A DNA stretch of 64,000 bases from Amia ocellicauda. Its lineage: Eukaryota; Chordata; Actinopteri; Amiiformes; Amiidae. Both the position numbers and the translations under genes were made by a program. The stretch lies in assembly GCF_036373705.1 (NCBI RefSeq), contig NC_089856.1, positions 857,501 through 921,500 on the forward strand, written 5' to 3'. Shown here one piece after another: positions 31,448-43,200 of the stretch (within the stretch, counting starts at the first letter, position 1; each line of letters begins with the position of its first letter). The notes beneath the pieces were generated by a model. That model made no database searches. It saw only the letters and a program-made list of their open reading frames with translations, and had not been told where the DNA came from.

Positions 31448-31652
31448 AATAATAATAATAATTGATATTATAATTATTGTTGTTGTTGTTGTCGTAGTAT
31501 CAGCAACAGTTGTTATAGTGTTTGGTTAGCTACTCTGTTGTTTCTTTAATCTGAATTAAATAAAATTGCTTTGTAAAATTTAAATTGAACTCAGAAATCA
31601 GTTCCGTATTGTACAGTATAAACTTACAGGCGCCGATTGCAGGTTGCCATCT

Positions 31653-31705
<53 letters not shown>

Positions 31706-32076
31706 ACAGTGATATTTAGTTATGGTTGTAGTTGGTGTTGTTGTCCATATAGTAGTAGTAGTAGTAATAGTATTTAGACGGTCTAAAATAGTCATTTATA
31801 AAAGTGCTGATATAGCGCGCCGTGTCAGAATTAACAGGAATTCCCATCAAGGTAAAGAGAGACTCTGCATTTACTGTGAACGATGTCAAATATTTTCAGT
31901 GTAGATCTTCATTATTATTATGATTATTATGATTATTGTTATTATCAGGGCGGTATTATTGGGCTGCCCGTGTCTTTGACTCTGGGCGGGACGGCAGCGG
32001 GTTTGGAGACGCGCTTACACACCTGCAGTCCGGTGAAGCTTATCTGCAGCTTCAGAAGCCATTTAACACCACTACA

Positions 32077-32117
<41 letters not shown>

Positions 32118-33626
32118 CATGATGATTAAAGTGAAGCCAGTTTTCGCTCACTCAGCGCCACGGAGACACACATTTCTCACGGCAAGCTGTCCGTTCCCTT
32201 GTTTAATTAGGAAACAGCCCAATATTACAATTTCAAAATAAATACAAACATACGTAAATAATAATTCTAACATTTAATTTATTTGCATTTAAACCTTGAT
32301 TTAATTAAATACATATTCGTACCCAGGGAGAGATTTCTGTGACTGTTCCCCGTTCTCGTGTGTGTGTTTAGTTTTTTTCCAATCATGAGTAATACATACA
32401 TACATACATACATACATACATACATACATACATAATAATGTGTTAATATGTTGGGCGGGACACACGGACACACGGGCGGCCTGCGAGTTTCTGTTCAGAG
32501 AAACACAGATGCTGTTTTTCACGGCCCTGTCCCGCATGGGTTTATTATATATCCCGTACAGGGTTACTCTCCCGCCTGGGTTTATTAGAGCACACCGTCT
32601 AATAAATAATCCGCTTCATTACAGGACTCAGAAACATCCACGAACTCACAGTTGTTCAATTTAGCACACAAATCTTCAACACTGTAAACTGGGGCGACTG
32701 TGCTGTGAATAATAATCATCATCATCATAGTAATAATAATAATCACAATATAAGTGTCCATTTGGTTTAGTTAAGCTCTCCTTGTGCTTGTATCTACACA
32801 CATAAAACACTGCAGGAGTAGCGCCGGTGCTAAAGGAGCTGAGGCTCGGAGGGCGACTCAGTATTGGACAATTTGCACCAACGCTGTCCTGTATCGGAGG
32901 GGGAGGGGACAGAAATGTGTCACATATCTGTAGATGTACATGTGTTCACACACTCACACACCTGAACAGAGCAGGTGTCCAAGCCAGCATCACACCTAGA
33001 ATATCACCAAGGGCTGGACCAAAACCTTCACCCACCGGGTGTCGGGTATGAACAGTAGAAATGGCCAACAACACACCGCGGTGTCGGGGGACAGTTTCGT
33101 AGTCTGCGATTCGCGGGGTCAAAGTGTTGACGGTGTCGGGCGGTGCGTGTTGTGTTGATACTTGTGATGATTTGGAGAAAAAAGGAAAATGATGTTTTGT
33201 TTTGAAACTGTCATCGATGCTGTTGCTGTTGTTGTTGTTGTTAATATTATTATTATTTCGTCGTTGTTGTATTGTGACAGAACAAATAGATAACAAATAT
33301 GTTTAAAACTCTATGGCGTCTTAATTTATATTTTATACGGTTTTACAATTTAATATTTGTGTTAAAATATTGTTATAGACGCTGAAACGTTTGATAAATA
33401 ATTTTCTGAATAATTTTCAAAACCCAAATCATTTACATTATTTCTCTTTCTTTCTTTTGCGGTTTCTGCCACGATCTTAATCGCTTCGAAATTATTTTAA
33501 GTAGTTTTTCAATGTTTGTTTCCATTGTAATTAAGACGCGTTAAAATAAATCCGAGAAAGATATTCGATATTGTCACTGTAAGTCTCAATTTATCACACG
33601 ATATTATGATTTTTTCTAAGTTAATA

Positions 33627-33660
<34 letters not shown>

Positions 33661-33671
33661 AATAATAATAA

Positions 33672-33708
<37 letters not shown>

Positions 33709-33712
33709 CCAC
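29868..33712. other. AT-rich intergenic DNA with many microsatellites
   Basis: Contains GA (29868-29892), ATT (29950-30028, 31408-31462, 31656-31704, 32080-32118), CT (30240-30375), CATA (32395-32433) and ATT/TAG (33628-33708) runs. Between them is unique AT-rich sequence. No gene is seen; the listed open frames are mostly repeat translations. Confidence 0.55.
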
Positions 33713-35875
33713 ACTGCATTTGGGGATGTTTGGCGTCGAATCAACCCTTAACATTCCGTATTTGATAATAGAAGAATAATAGATATATAGTATTAATTTT
33801 CCCTTTTTGTGTTTCTCCCAAATTAATGTTAAAATTATTATAGATTTTTTAAACATTATTAGAAATGAAGCCGGGACTCGTGCTACATAAACACACTTCT
33901 CTCCTACATTTAACAAAATACACATTAAACCTGTTTAAAACTCCATGCTCCGTGTTCGAGAAAATCATTCTTATTTCGTGAATCACATTTCAATTGCGAC
34001 CACGTCTTTTGTGAGCTTGAGTGGATTTATTGTTTTACAAAAGAGAGTTTTATTGCTGATTGATTTGAGCGCAAAACCAGCGTCGTCCCACTTCGAAACC
34101 CGCTCGTGTGCACTTTCCAACACTGTCTTCAAGTACAACTAGAATTAATTCACATTTATATGTTTTTACTTGTATTTTATGACATTCAGTTTTGAAGACG
34201 ACCTGGAATTTGAACTGCAGCTAAAATCAGGCTGTTGCTGCAAAACCGCGTCTCTGTCACGGCAGTCACTGACAGAAACGCCGCCTGTCCGTCTGTCTGT
34301 GTTATAACGTGTCTGCGCTGGTTTCTGCTGGTCAGTTGAGTTGGTTATTAACTGGCAGGTGGTCAGTGGTCGTTACTCCCTGGCGAGTGAGTAAACCCGC
34401 CTGGTGCTGCTGGGTGGAGGTGAGTTAGAGCGGCTGGGAAGTCCCTGGACCGGCTGAATGGCGGGTTGGGTGACTGCGGTGCCGGATTAGTGGGTGAATC
34501 GCTCCGTGTTCAAGACATGAAGCCTGACATTTAAACACAGTATTATCCTAGAACAACACTAAACATACTGCGTATTGTATAGACTGGGGAACATTTAAAA
34601 ATTAAATGAATATAAAAATAATAATAATAATAATAAAGATCATTGTATTCCCGAGAAAGTGTCCCACGCAAGCCGGTCCTCTCCGCCATCGCTGCACCTG
34701 AACTAACGAGGTTTCACAGAAGCGCAAACAGGACGGATACACCTATTAGATACGTATTTATTGATTGATTTATTTGATTAAAACTTGTAGCCTATGCGTT
34801 TTGGATGTAATAGTCTATTTCAAATGATAAACATTTAGTTGTACTTTAGAGGGAAAATATGGACGACATTATAAATATCAGACCATATTTAAATCTTGAT
34901 AATTTAGGCAGCAAATGCTGCGTTGTTAATAAAGTAAATACAGTTACCAACGTGTTGATTTTGAGGTAGACTCTGAGCTTTGTCCAGACTCCTCTGAAAT
35001 TGCCGACACATTCCTAATAATAAAAACAAAAAAACAAGTTCACATTTTGCACGATTACATTAATTGTAATAATGTATTCAACGCGCCTGATTGATTGATT
35101 GATTTATTTATGTATTTATTATTCGGCTTGTGCTTTCTATTCCGCCATTGCACCTCTAAATGAGCCCAAATGACCGATAATGCAGAACACGGACCATCGG
35201 ATATTAAGAGCAGCCAACTTGAATTATAGTTTAGGAAACAATGTCAAATATGTCCTAAAACATGTCTGCTTCTCCTGTCATAATGTATGGGATGAATCGG
35301 AGGCCTGTGGCGTGTTCTTGTCACACCACACTGTCCGCTTCTATTGACTTTATTGCGATAAAGAAATGTCACACACCGCCATGGTAATTGCAAAGCCAAT
35401 AGCGGCGCATATTATAGTCTGTAATATATATCCTGGGAATGTTAAATCCCCCTCGCAGGGATGGGGGAGCAAAGGAAGGAGAATATTTTTGTTTAGGGTT
35501 TTTAATGAAAGGAGGTCACGGGTTTAATACAATTGTCGCCCCCAACGCGGCTCCGGTGTGACCCCTCCGCCCCAGACGCCTTGTCGCTGCTCTATAGGGG
35601 AAGATAAATAAAGAGAGAAAGCAGGAAAGAAAGAAACGAAGAACCATTTTCCCCCTCTTCTCCTCTCCTCTCCCCCTCTCCTCGTCTCTCCTCTCCCCCC
35701 GCCAGGTCGCACTGGGTTTCCCGTTGAAGTGTCTAACTCGATCTGAGGTCCGGTGCCAATAAAGCACTAATGACGATGGTGTGGAATGGAAATTTTTAAT
35801 TAAAAACGAAGAGAGGGAGGGAGGGAGAGAGAGGGGCGCTGCAGGGAGACGCACAGACTGCAGCCCGGTGTAGCA
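33713..35875. other. Unique AT-rich intergenic DNA upstream of LMX1, with a possible regulatory patch
   Basis: Little repeat content. The stretch 35370-35510 (ccgccatggtaattgcaaag, a CCAAT box, cgcatattatag) and about 35750-35810 (taatgacgatggtg, tttttaattaaaaa) are unique and rich in homeodomain-type cores, so they could be regulatory. No exon is seen. Confidence 0.3.
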
Positions 35876-36865
35876 GCACACAGCCCAGAGTCCTCAGCCC
35901 AGAGTCCTCAGCCCAGAGTCCACAGCCCAGAGTCCTCAGCCCAGAGTCCTCAGCCCAGAGTCCACAGCCCAGAGTCCTCAGCCCAGAGTCCACAGCCCAG
36001 AGTCCTCAGCCCAGAGTCCACAGCCCTGAGTCCACAGCCCTGAGTCCACAGCCCTGAATCCACAGCCCAGAGTCCTCAGCCCTGAGTCCACAGCCCTGAG
36101 TCCACAGCCCTGAGTCCACAGCCCAGAGTCCTCAGCCCAGAGTCCACAGCCCAGAGTCCTCAGCCCAGAGTCCACAGCCCTGAGTCCACAGCCCTGAGTC
36201 CACAGCCCTGAATCCACAGCCCAGAGTCCTCAGCCCTGAGTCCACAGCCCTGAGTCCACAGCCCAGAGTCCACAGCCCAGAGTCCTCAGCCCAGAGTCCA
36301 CAGCCCAGAGTCCACAGCCCAGAGTCCTCAGCCCTGAGTCCACAGCCCTGAGTCCACAGCCCTGAATCCACAGCCCAGAGTCCTCAGCCCTGAGTCCACA
36401 GCCCTGAGTCCACAGCCCAGAGTCCACAGCCCAGAGTCCTCAGCCCAGAGTCCACAGCCCAGAGTCCACAGCCCAGAGTCCTCAGCCCTGAGTCCACAGC
36501 CCTGAGTCCACAGCCCTGAATCCACAGCCCAGAGTCCTCAGCCCTGAGTCCACAGCCCTGAGTCCACAGCCCAGAGTCCTCAGCCCAGAGTCCACAGCCC
36601 AGAGTCCTCAGCCCAGAGTCCACAGCCCTGAGTCCACAGCCCTGAGTCCACAGCCCTGAATCCACAGCCCAGAGTCCTCAGCCCAGAGTCCACAGCCCAG
36701 AGTCCTCAGCCCAGAGTCCACAGCCCAGAGTCCTCAGCCCAGAGTCCACAGCCCAGAGTCCACAGCCCAGAGTCCACAGCCCAGAGTCCACAGCCCTGAG
36801 TCCACAGCCCTGAATCCACAGCCTTGAATCCACAGCCCAGAGTCCACAGCCCAGAGTCCTCTGTG
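35876..36865. repeat. 14-bp minisatellite, about 70 units
   Basis: Units alternate cagcccagagtcct and cagccctgagtcca (also ...gaatcca). Higher-order blocks of several units are repeated. Minus-strand frames (WTQGCGLRAEDSGL type) follow from the repeat and are not coding. Confidence 0.95.
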
Positions 36866-37238
36866 CGTTCACATAAACCCGCGGATCACTAACCAGTGCG
36901 CCGCTGCGTCTTTTCAGAAATAAGGACCTGATCCGAGTTCAGAAACTGTCTTTTGTTTGGTCTGGTCAGTGGTGTGTGTGATGCCACCGCTTTGCCCAAA
37001 CTGCAGAAGTTTAGTTTAAATTAATTGCTGAGCCAGGAGGAATGAGTTGGTTGAACTGGTACTGGGCTCGACCGATGGACACTGATAAAAGCATCACTAT
37101 CTGGACAGGAGATCCCACATTCGCTCGGGTTGGGTTCTCTGGTGAACTGTAGAGTTTCCACATTAATAATAATATTGTCTCTCTCTCATACCTCTCTCTT
37201 TCTCTTTGTTCATAAGCGAGCGCGCTGGAGGTGAGGGG

Positions 37239-40200
37239 ATGAAGACAGAGGAGACGCGCTCCTGTCTGCAGCAGGCCCCCTCTGCTGTTCCCTTCGGTGA
37301 GAGACAGACAGACACACACACACTGACACACAGAAACACACACAGTAACACACACACTGATGCACACTGACACACAGAATCACACACAGACACATACACA
37401 CTGACGCACACTGACACACACACAGTAACACACACATGCACACACACACACACACACACACACTGACACACAGAATCACACACAGACACACACACACACA
37501 CACACTCACACATACACACTGACGCACACTGACACACAGAAACACACACACACACATGCACACAGTAACACACACACTGACGCACACTGACACACAGAAT
37601 CACACACAGACACACACACACACACACACTCACACATACACACTGACGCACACTGACACACAGAATCACACACAGACACACACACACACAGTAACACACA
37701 CATGCACACACACACACACACACACACACTGACGCACACTGACACACAGAATCACACACAGACACACACACACAGTAACACACACATGCACACACACACA
37801 CACACACACTCACACACACACTCTAAAAATGAAGGTTCTTCAGCAGTTCTGTTTAGAGCCAGTTGTTTGTGAGTTTATTGTCATTAAAGGGTTCGTTTAA
37901 GAACCGCGAGGTCCAGCCTAATCTCAAGGGATCATTTATGAACCCTTTTTCGTCATGGTCGTGGTTGATTTGAGACACATTTAAGGTTCTTTAAGGATCC
38001 TTGTTTGCAAGAAACCTTGGTAAAAGGTAAAAATGAGAACCTTAAGGGTTCCTCCACAGTATCAACCCCAGGAACCCTAAAAGGTTCTTATTAGAACCTT
38101 TACTTCTTACTACTTAGAGTGCAGACACACAGACACACAGACACACAGACACGCACAAAGACTGACAAAACACAGAACCCCATAGACTGACAAGAGACAG
38201 ACTGACAGACAGACAGGTGCACAGGGTGTACGCATCCTGTAACTCCATTTACAAATGATCCAATCACAAATCAACAATCAACCATTATTTCCACAAATCC
38301 CCTGTCCACTCCCTGCCCTGCCCTCCCCTGTCCTCCCCTGTCCTGTCCTGCCGTGCCCCAGGTGCGGAGCGGCGGGAGGTGTGTGCGGGCTGTGAGTCGC
38401 CCATCGCGGATCGCTTCCTGCTGCGTGTGAACGAGCGCTCGTGGCACGAGGGTTGTGTGAAGTGCGCCGTGTGCCTGCAGCCGCTGAGCGGGAGCTGCTA
38501 CTGCCGGGAGCGCCTGCTCTACTGCAAGCACGACTACGACAAGTAAGGCAGCGTGGGGGGCCTGGGCGGGCTGGGGGGCTGTTAGTTTGTTTGAAGGTCA
38601 GTGTATCAGTCAGTCAGTCCGTGTGTCAGTCTGTCACTCAGTCAGTGTGTCTGTCAGTCAGTCAGTCAGTCAGTGTGTCTGTCAGTCAGTCAGTCAGTCA
38701 GTGTGCGAAAGTGTTTAAGTGTGTGAGTGTGACGGTCACAAATCTTCGAAAACAAGGACTTAAAAGCACCCACACCAGGCAATCTGCGGCTCCACTCTAC
38801 TGTATTGCGCAGAAACTTGGACCCCCTGCTGTTGCCACAACCATCACCTTGAGACACTTGGGGCCTCCAGCGTATTCTTGGGATCTCCTGGAAGGACCAT
38901 GGCCCTCACACAGACCTCCTCAAGCACACCCAGACCACCAGCATGGAAGCAACTGTGGCTAGACAACAACTCCGCTGGGTCGGTCATGTCATCTGCATTG
39001 ACAGCTACTAAAGTCCAGCAGGAAAGTTGGTGGCATATCTGAAGGAAACATGGAAAAACTGTGCCATCAAGCCTGGAGAGCTTGAATCCATGGCTGCCAA
39101 CCAGCAGCGCTGCAGCTCATTGTGTCACAGAGTCAAACAGCTTGAACTCCGGTGTACCCACCACAGAGCAGCGCTTCTCAGCTCCGACACCAACAACCAC
39201 ACCCATCCTCAGACTCAGTGCAGCGTCTCAGTACAGTGTCTCAGTACAGTGTCTCAGTGCAGTGTGTCAGTGCTGTAGTACAGTGTCTCAGTACAGTGTC
39301 TCAGTGCAGTGTCTCAGTGCTGTAGCACAGTGTCTCAGTGCTGTAGTACAGTGTCTCAGTGCAGTGTCTCAGTGCTGTAGTACAGTGTCTCAGTGCAGTG
39401 TGTCAGTGCAGTAGTACAGTGTCTCAGTGCAGTGTCTCAGTGCAGTGTCTCAGTGCTGTAGCACAGTGTCTCAGTGCAGTGTCTCAGTGCTGTAGCACAG
39501 TGTCTCAGTGCAGTGTCTCAGTGCTGTAGCACAGTGTCTCAGTGCAGTGTCTCAGTGCTGTAGTACAGTGTCTCAGTACAGTGTCTCAGTGCAGTGTGTC
39601 AGTGCAGTAGTACAGTGTCTCAGTGCAGTGTCTCAGTGCAGTGTCTCAGTGCTGTAGTACAGTGTCTCAGTGCAGTGTCTCAGTGCTGTAGCACAGTGTC
39701 TCAGTGCAGTGTCTCAGTGCTGTAGAACAGTGTCTCAGTACAGTGTGTCAGTGCTGTACAGTGTCTCAGTACAGTGTCTCAGTGCAGTGTGTCAGTACAG
39801 TGTCTCAGTGCTGTAGCACAGTGTCTCAGTACAGTGTGTCAGTGCTGTACAGTGTCTCAGTACAGTGTCTCAGTGCAGTGTGTCAGTACAGTGTCTCAGT
39901 ACAGTGTCTCAGTGCTGTAGTACAGTGTCTCAGTGCAGTGTGTCAGTACAGTGTCTCAGTACAGTGTCTCAGTGCTGTAGTACAGTGTCTCAGTGCAGTG
40001 TCTCAGTGCTGTAGCACAGTGTCTCAGTACAGTGTCTCAGTGCTGTAGTACAGTGTCTCAGTGCAGTGTCTCAGTGCTGTAGCACAGTGTCTCAGTGCAG
40101 TGTCTCAGTGCTGTAACACAGTGTCTCAGTACAGTGTGTCAGTGCTGTACAGTGTCTCAGTACAGTGTCTCAGTGCAGTGTGTCAGTACAGTGTCTCAGT

Positions 40201-43200
40201 GCTGTAGCACAGTGTCTCAGTACAGTGTCTCAGTGCTGTAGCACAGTGTCTCAGTGCTGTAGTACAGTGTCTCAGTGCAGTGTCTCAGTGCTGTAGCACA
40301 GTGTCTCAGTACAGTGTCTCAGTGCTGTAGTACAGTGTCTCAATACAGTGTGTCAGTACAGTGTCTCAGTGCAGTGTCTCTGTACAGTGTCTCAGTGCTG
40401 TAGCACAGTGTCTCAGTGCAGTGTCTCAGTGCTGTAGCACAGTGTCTCAGTACAGTGTCTCAGTGCTGTAGCACAGTGTCTCAGTACAGTGTCTCAGTGC
40501 TGTAGTACAGTGTCTCAGTGCAGTGTCTCAGTGCTGTAGCACAGTGTCTCAGTACAGTGTCTCAGTGCTGTAGTACAGTGTCTCAGTGCAGTGTCTCAGT
40601 GCTGTAGTACAGTGTCTCAGTGCAGTGTCTCAGTGCAGTGTCTCAGTGCAGTGTGTCAGTGCAGTGTGTCAGTGCTGTAGCACAGTGTCTCAGTACAGTG
40701 TCTCAGTGCTGTAGCACAGTGTGTCAGTACAGTGTCTCAGTACAGTGTGTCAGTACAGTGTCTCAGTGCTGTAGCACAGTGTCTCAGTACAGTGTCTCAG
40801 TACAGTGTCTCAGTGCTGTAGTACAGTGTCTCAATACAGTGTGTCAGTACAGTGTCTCAGTGCAGTGTGTCAGTACAGTGTCTCAGTGCTGTAGCACAGT
40901 GTCTCAGTACAGTGTCTCAGTGCAGTGTCTCAGTGCTGTAGCACAGTGTCTCAGTACAGTGTCTCAGTGCTGTAGTACAGTGTGTCAGTGCAGTAGTACA
41001 GTGTCTCAGTGTAGTGTCTCAGTGCAGTGTGTCAGTGCTGTAGCACAGTGTCTCAGTACAGTGTCTCAGTGCTGTAGCACAGTGTCTCAGTACAGTGTCT
41101 AAATGCAGTACAGTGTCTCAGTGCAGTGTGTCTCAGTGCAGTGTCTCAGTGCTGTAGTACAGTGTCTCAGTGCTGTAGCACAGTGTCTCAGTACAGTGTC
41201 TCAGTGCTGTAGCACAGTGTCTCAGTACAGTGTGTCAGTGCAGTGTCTCAGTGTAGTGTGTCAGTGCTGTAGCACAGTGTCTCAGTACAGTGTCTCAGTG
41301 CTGTAGCACAGTGTCTCAGTACAGTGTCTAAATGCAGTACAGTGTCTCAGTGCAGTGTCTCAGTGCTGTAGTACAGTGTCTCAGTGCAGTGTCTCAGTGC
41401 TGTAGTACAGTGTCTCTGTACAGTGTCTCAGTGCTGTAGCACAGTGTCTCAGTACAGTGTCTCAGTGCTGTAGCACAGTGTCTCAGTGCAGTGTCTCAGT
41501 ACAGTGTCTCAGTGCTGTAGTACAGTGTCTCAGTGCTGTAGTACAGTGTCTCAGTACAGTGTGTCAGGACAGTGTCTCAGTGCAGTGTCTCAGTACAGTG
41601 TCTCAGTGCTGTAGCACAGTGTCTCAGTACAGTGTCTCAGTGCTGTAGCACAGTGTCTCAGTACAGTGTCTCAGTGCTGTAGTACAGTGTCTCAGTGCAG
41701 TGTCTCAGTGCTGTAGCACAGTGTCTCAGTACAGTGTCTCAGTGCTGTAGTACAGTGTCTCAGTGCAGTGTCTCAGTGCTGTAGTACAGTGTCTCAGTAC
41801 AGTGTCTCAGTGCAGTGTCTCAGTGCAGTGTCTCAGTGCTGTACAGTGTCTCAGTACAGTGTCTCAGTGCTGTAGCACAGTGTGTCAGTACAGTGTGTCA
41901 GTGCAGTGTGTCAGTGCTGTAGCACAGTGTCTCAGTACAGTGTCTCAGTGCTGTAGCACAGTGTGTCAGTACAGTGTCTCAGTACAGTGTGTCAGTACAG
42001 TGTCTCAGTGCTGTAGCACAGTGTGTCAGTACAGTGTCTCAGTGCTGTAGCACAGTGTCTCAGTACAGTGTCTCAGTACAGTGTCTCAGTGCTGTAGTAC
42101 AGTGTCTCAATACAGTGTGTCAGTACAGTGTCTCAGTGCAGTGTGTCAGTACAGTGTCTCAGTGCTGTAGCACAGTGTCTCAGTACAGTGTCTCAGTGCA
42201 GTGTCTCAGTGCTGTAGCACAGTGTCTCAGTACAGTGTCTCAGTGCTGTAGTACAGTGTGTCAGTGCAGTAGTACAGTGTCTCAGTACAGTGTCTCAGTG
42301 CTGTAGCACAGTGTCTCAGTACAGTGTCTCAGTGCAGTGTGTCAGTGCTGTAGCACAGTGTCTCAGTACAGTGTCTCAGTGCTGTAGCACAGTGTCTCAG
42401 TACAGTGTCTAAATGCAGTACAGTGTCTCAGTGCAGTGTGTCTCAGTGCAGTGTCTCAGTGCTGTAGTACAGTGTCTCAGTGCTGTAGCACAGTGTCTCA
42501 GTACAGTGTGTCAGTGCAGTGTCTCAGTGTAGTGTGTCAGTGCTGTAGCACAGTGTCTCAGTACAGTGTCTCAGTGCTGTAGCACAGTGTCTCAGTACAG
42601 TGTCTAAATGCAGTACAGTGTCTCAGTGCAGTGTCTCAGTGCTGTAGTACAGTGTCTCAGTGCAGTGTCTCAGTGCTGTAGTACAGTGTCTCTGTACAGT
42701 GTCTCAGTGCTGTAGCACAGTGTCTCAGTACAGTGTCTCAGTGCTGTAGCACAGTGTCTCAGTGCAGTGTCTCAGTACAGTGTCTCAGTGCTGTAGTACA
42801 GTGTCTCAGTGCTGTAGTACAGTGTCTCAGTGCAGTGTCTCAGTGCTGTAGTACAGTGTCTCAGTGCTGTAGTACAGTGTCTCAGTACAGTGTGTCAGGA
42901 CAGTGTCTCAGTGCAGTGTCTCAGTACAGTGTCTCAGTGCTGTAGCACAGTGTCTCAGTACAGTGTCTCAGTGCTGTAGCACAGTGTCTCAGTACAGTGT
43001 CTCAGTGCTGTAGCACAGTGTCTCAGTACAGTGTCTCAGTGCTGTAGCACAGTGTCTCAGTACAGTGTCTCAGTGCTGTAGTACAGTGTCTCAGTACAGT
43101 GTCTCAGTGCTTTAGTACAGTGTCTCAGTACAGTGTCTCAGTGCTGTAGTACAGTGTGTCAGTACAGTGTCTCAGTACAGTGTCTCAGTGCAGTGTCTCA

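Noticed and set aside
35876..36865. Minus-strand WTQGCGLRAEDSGL repeat protein
   Set aside because: Frame openness follows from the 14-bp unit; all flanking evidence is noncoding.
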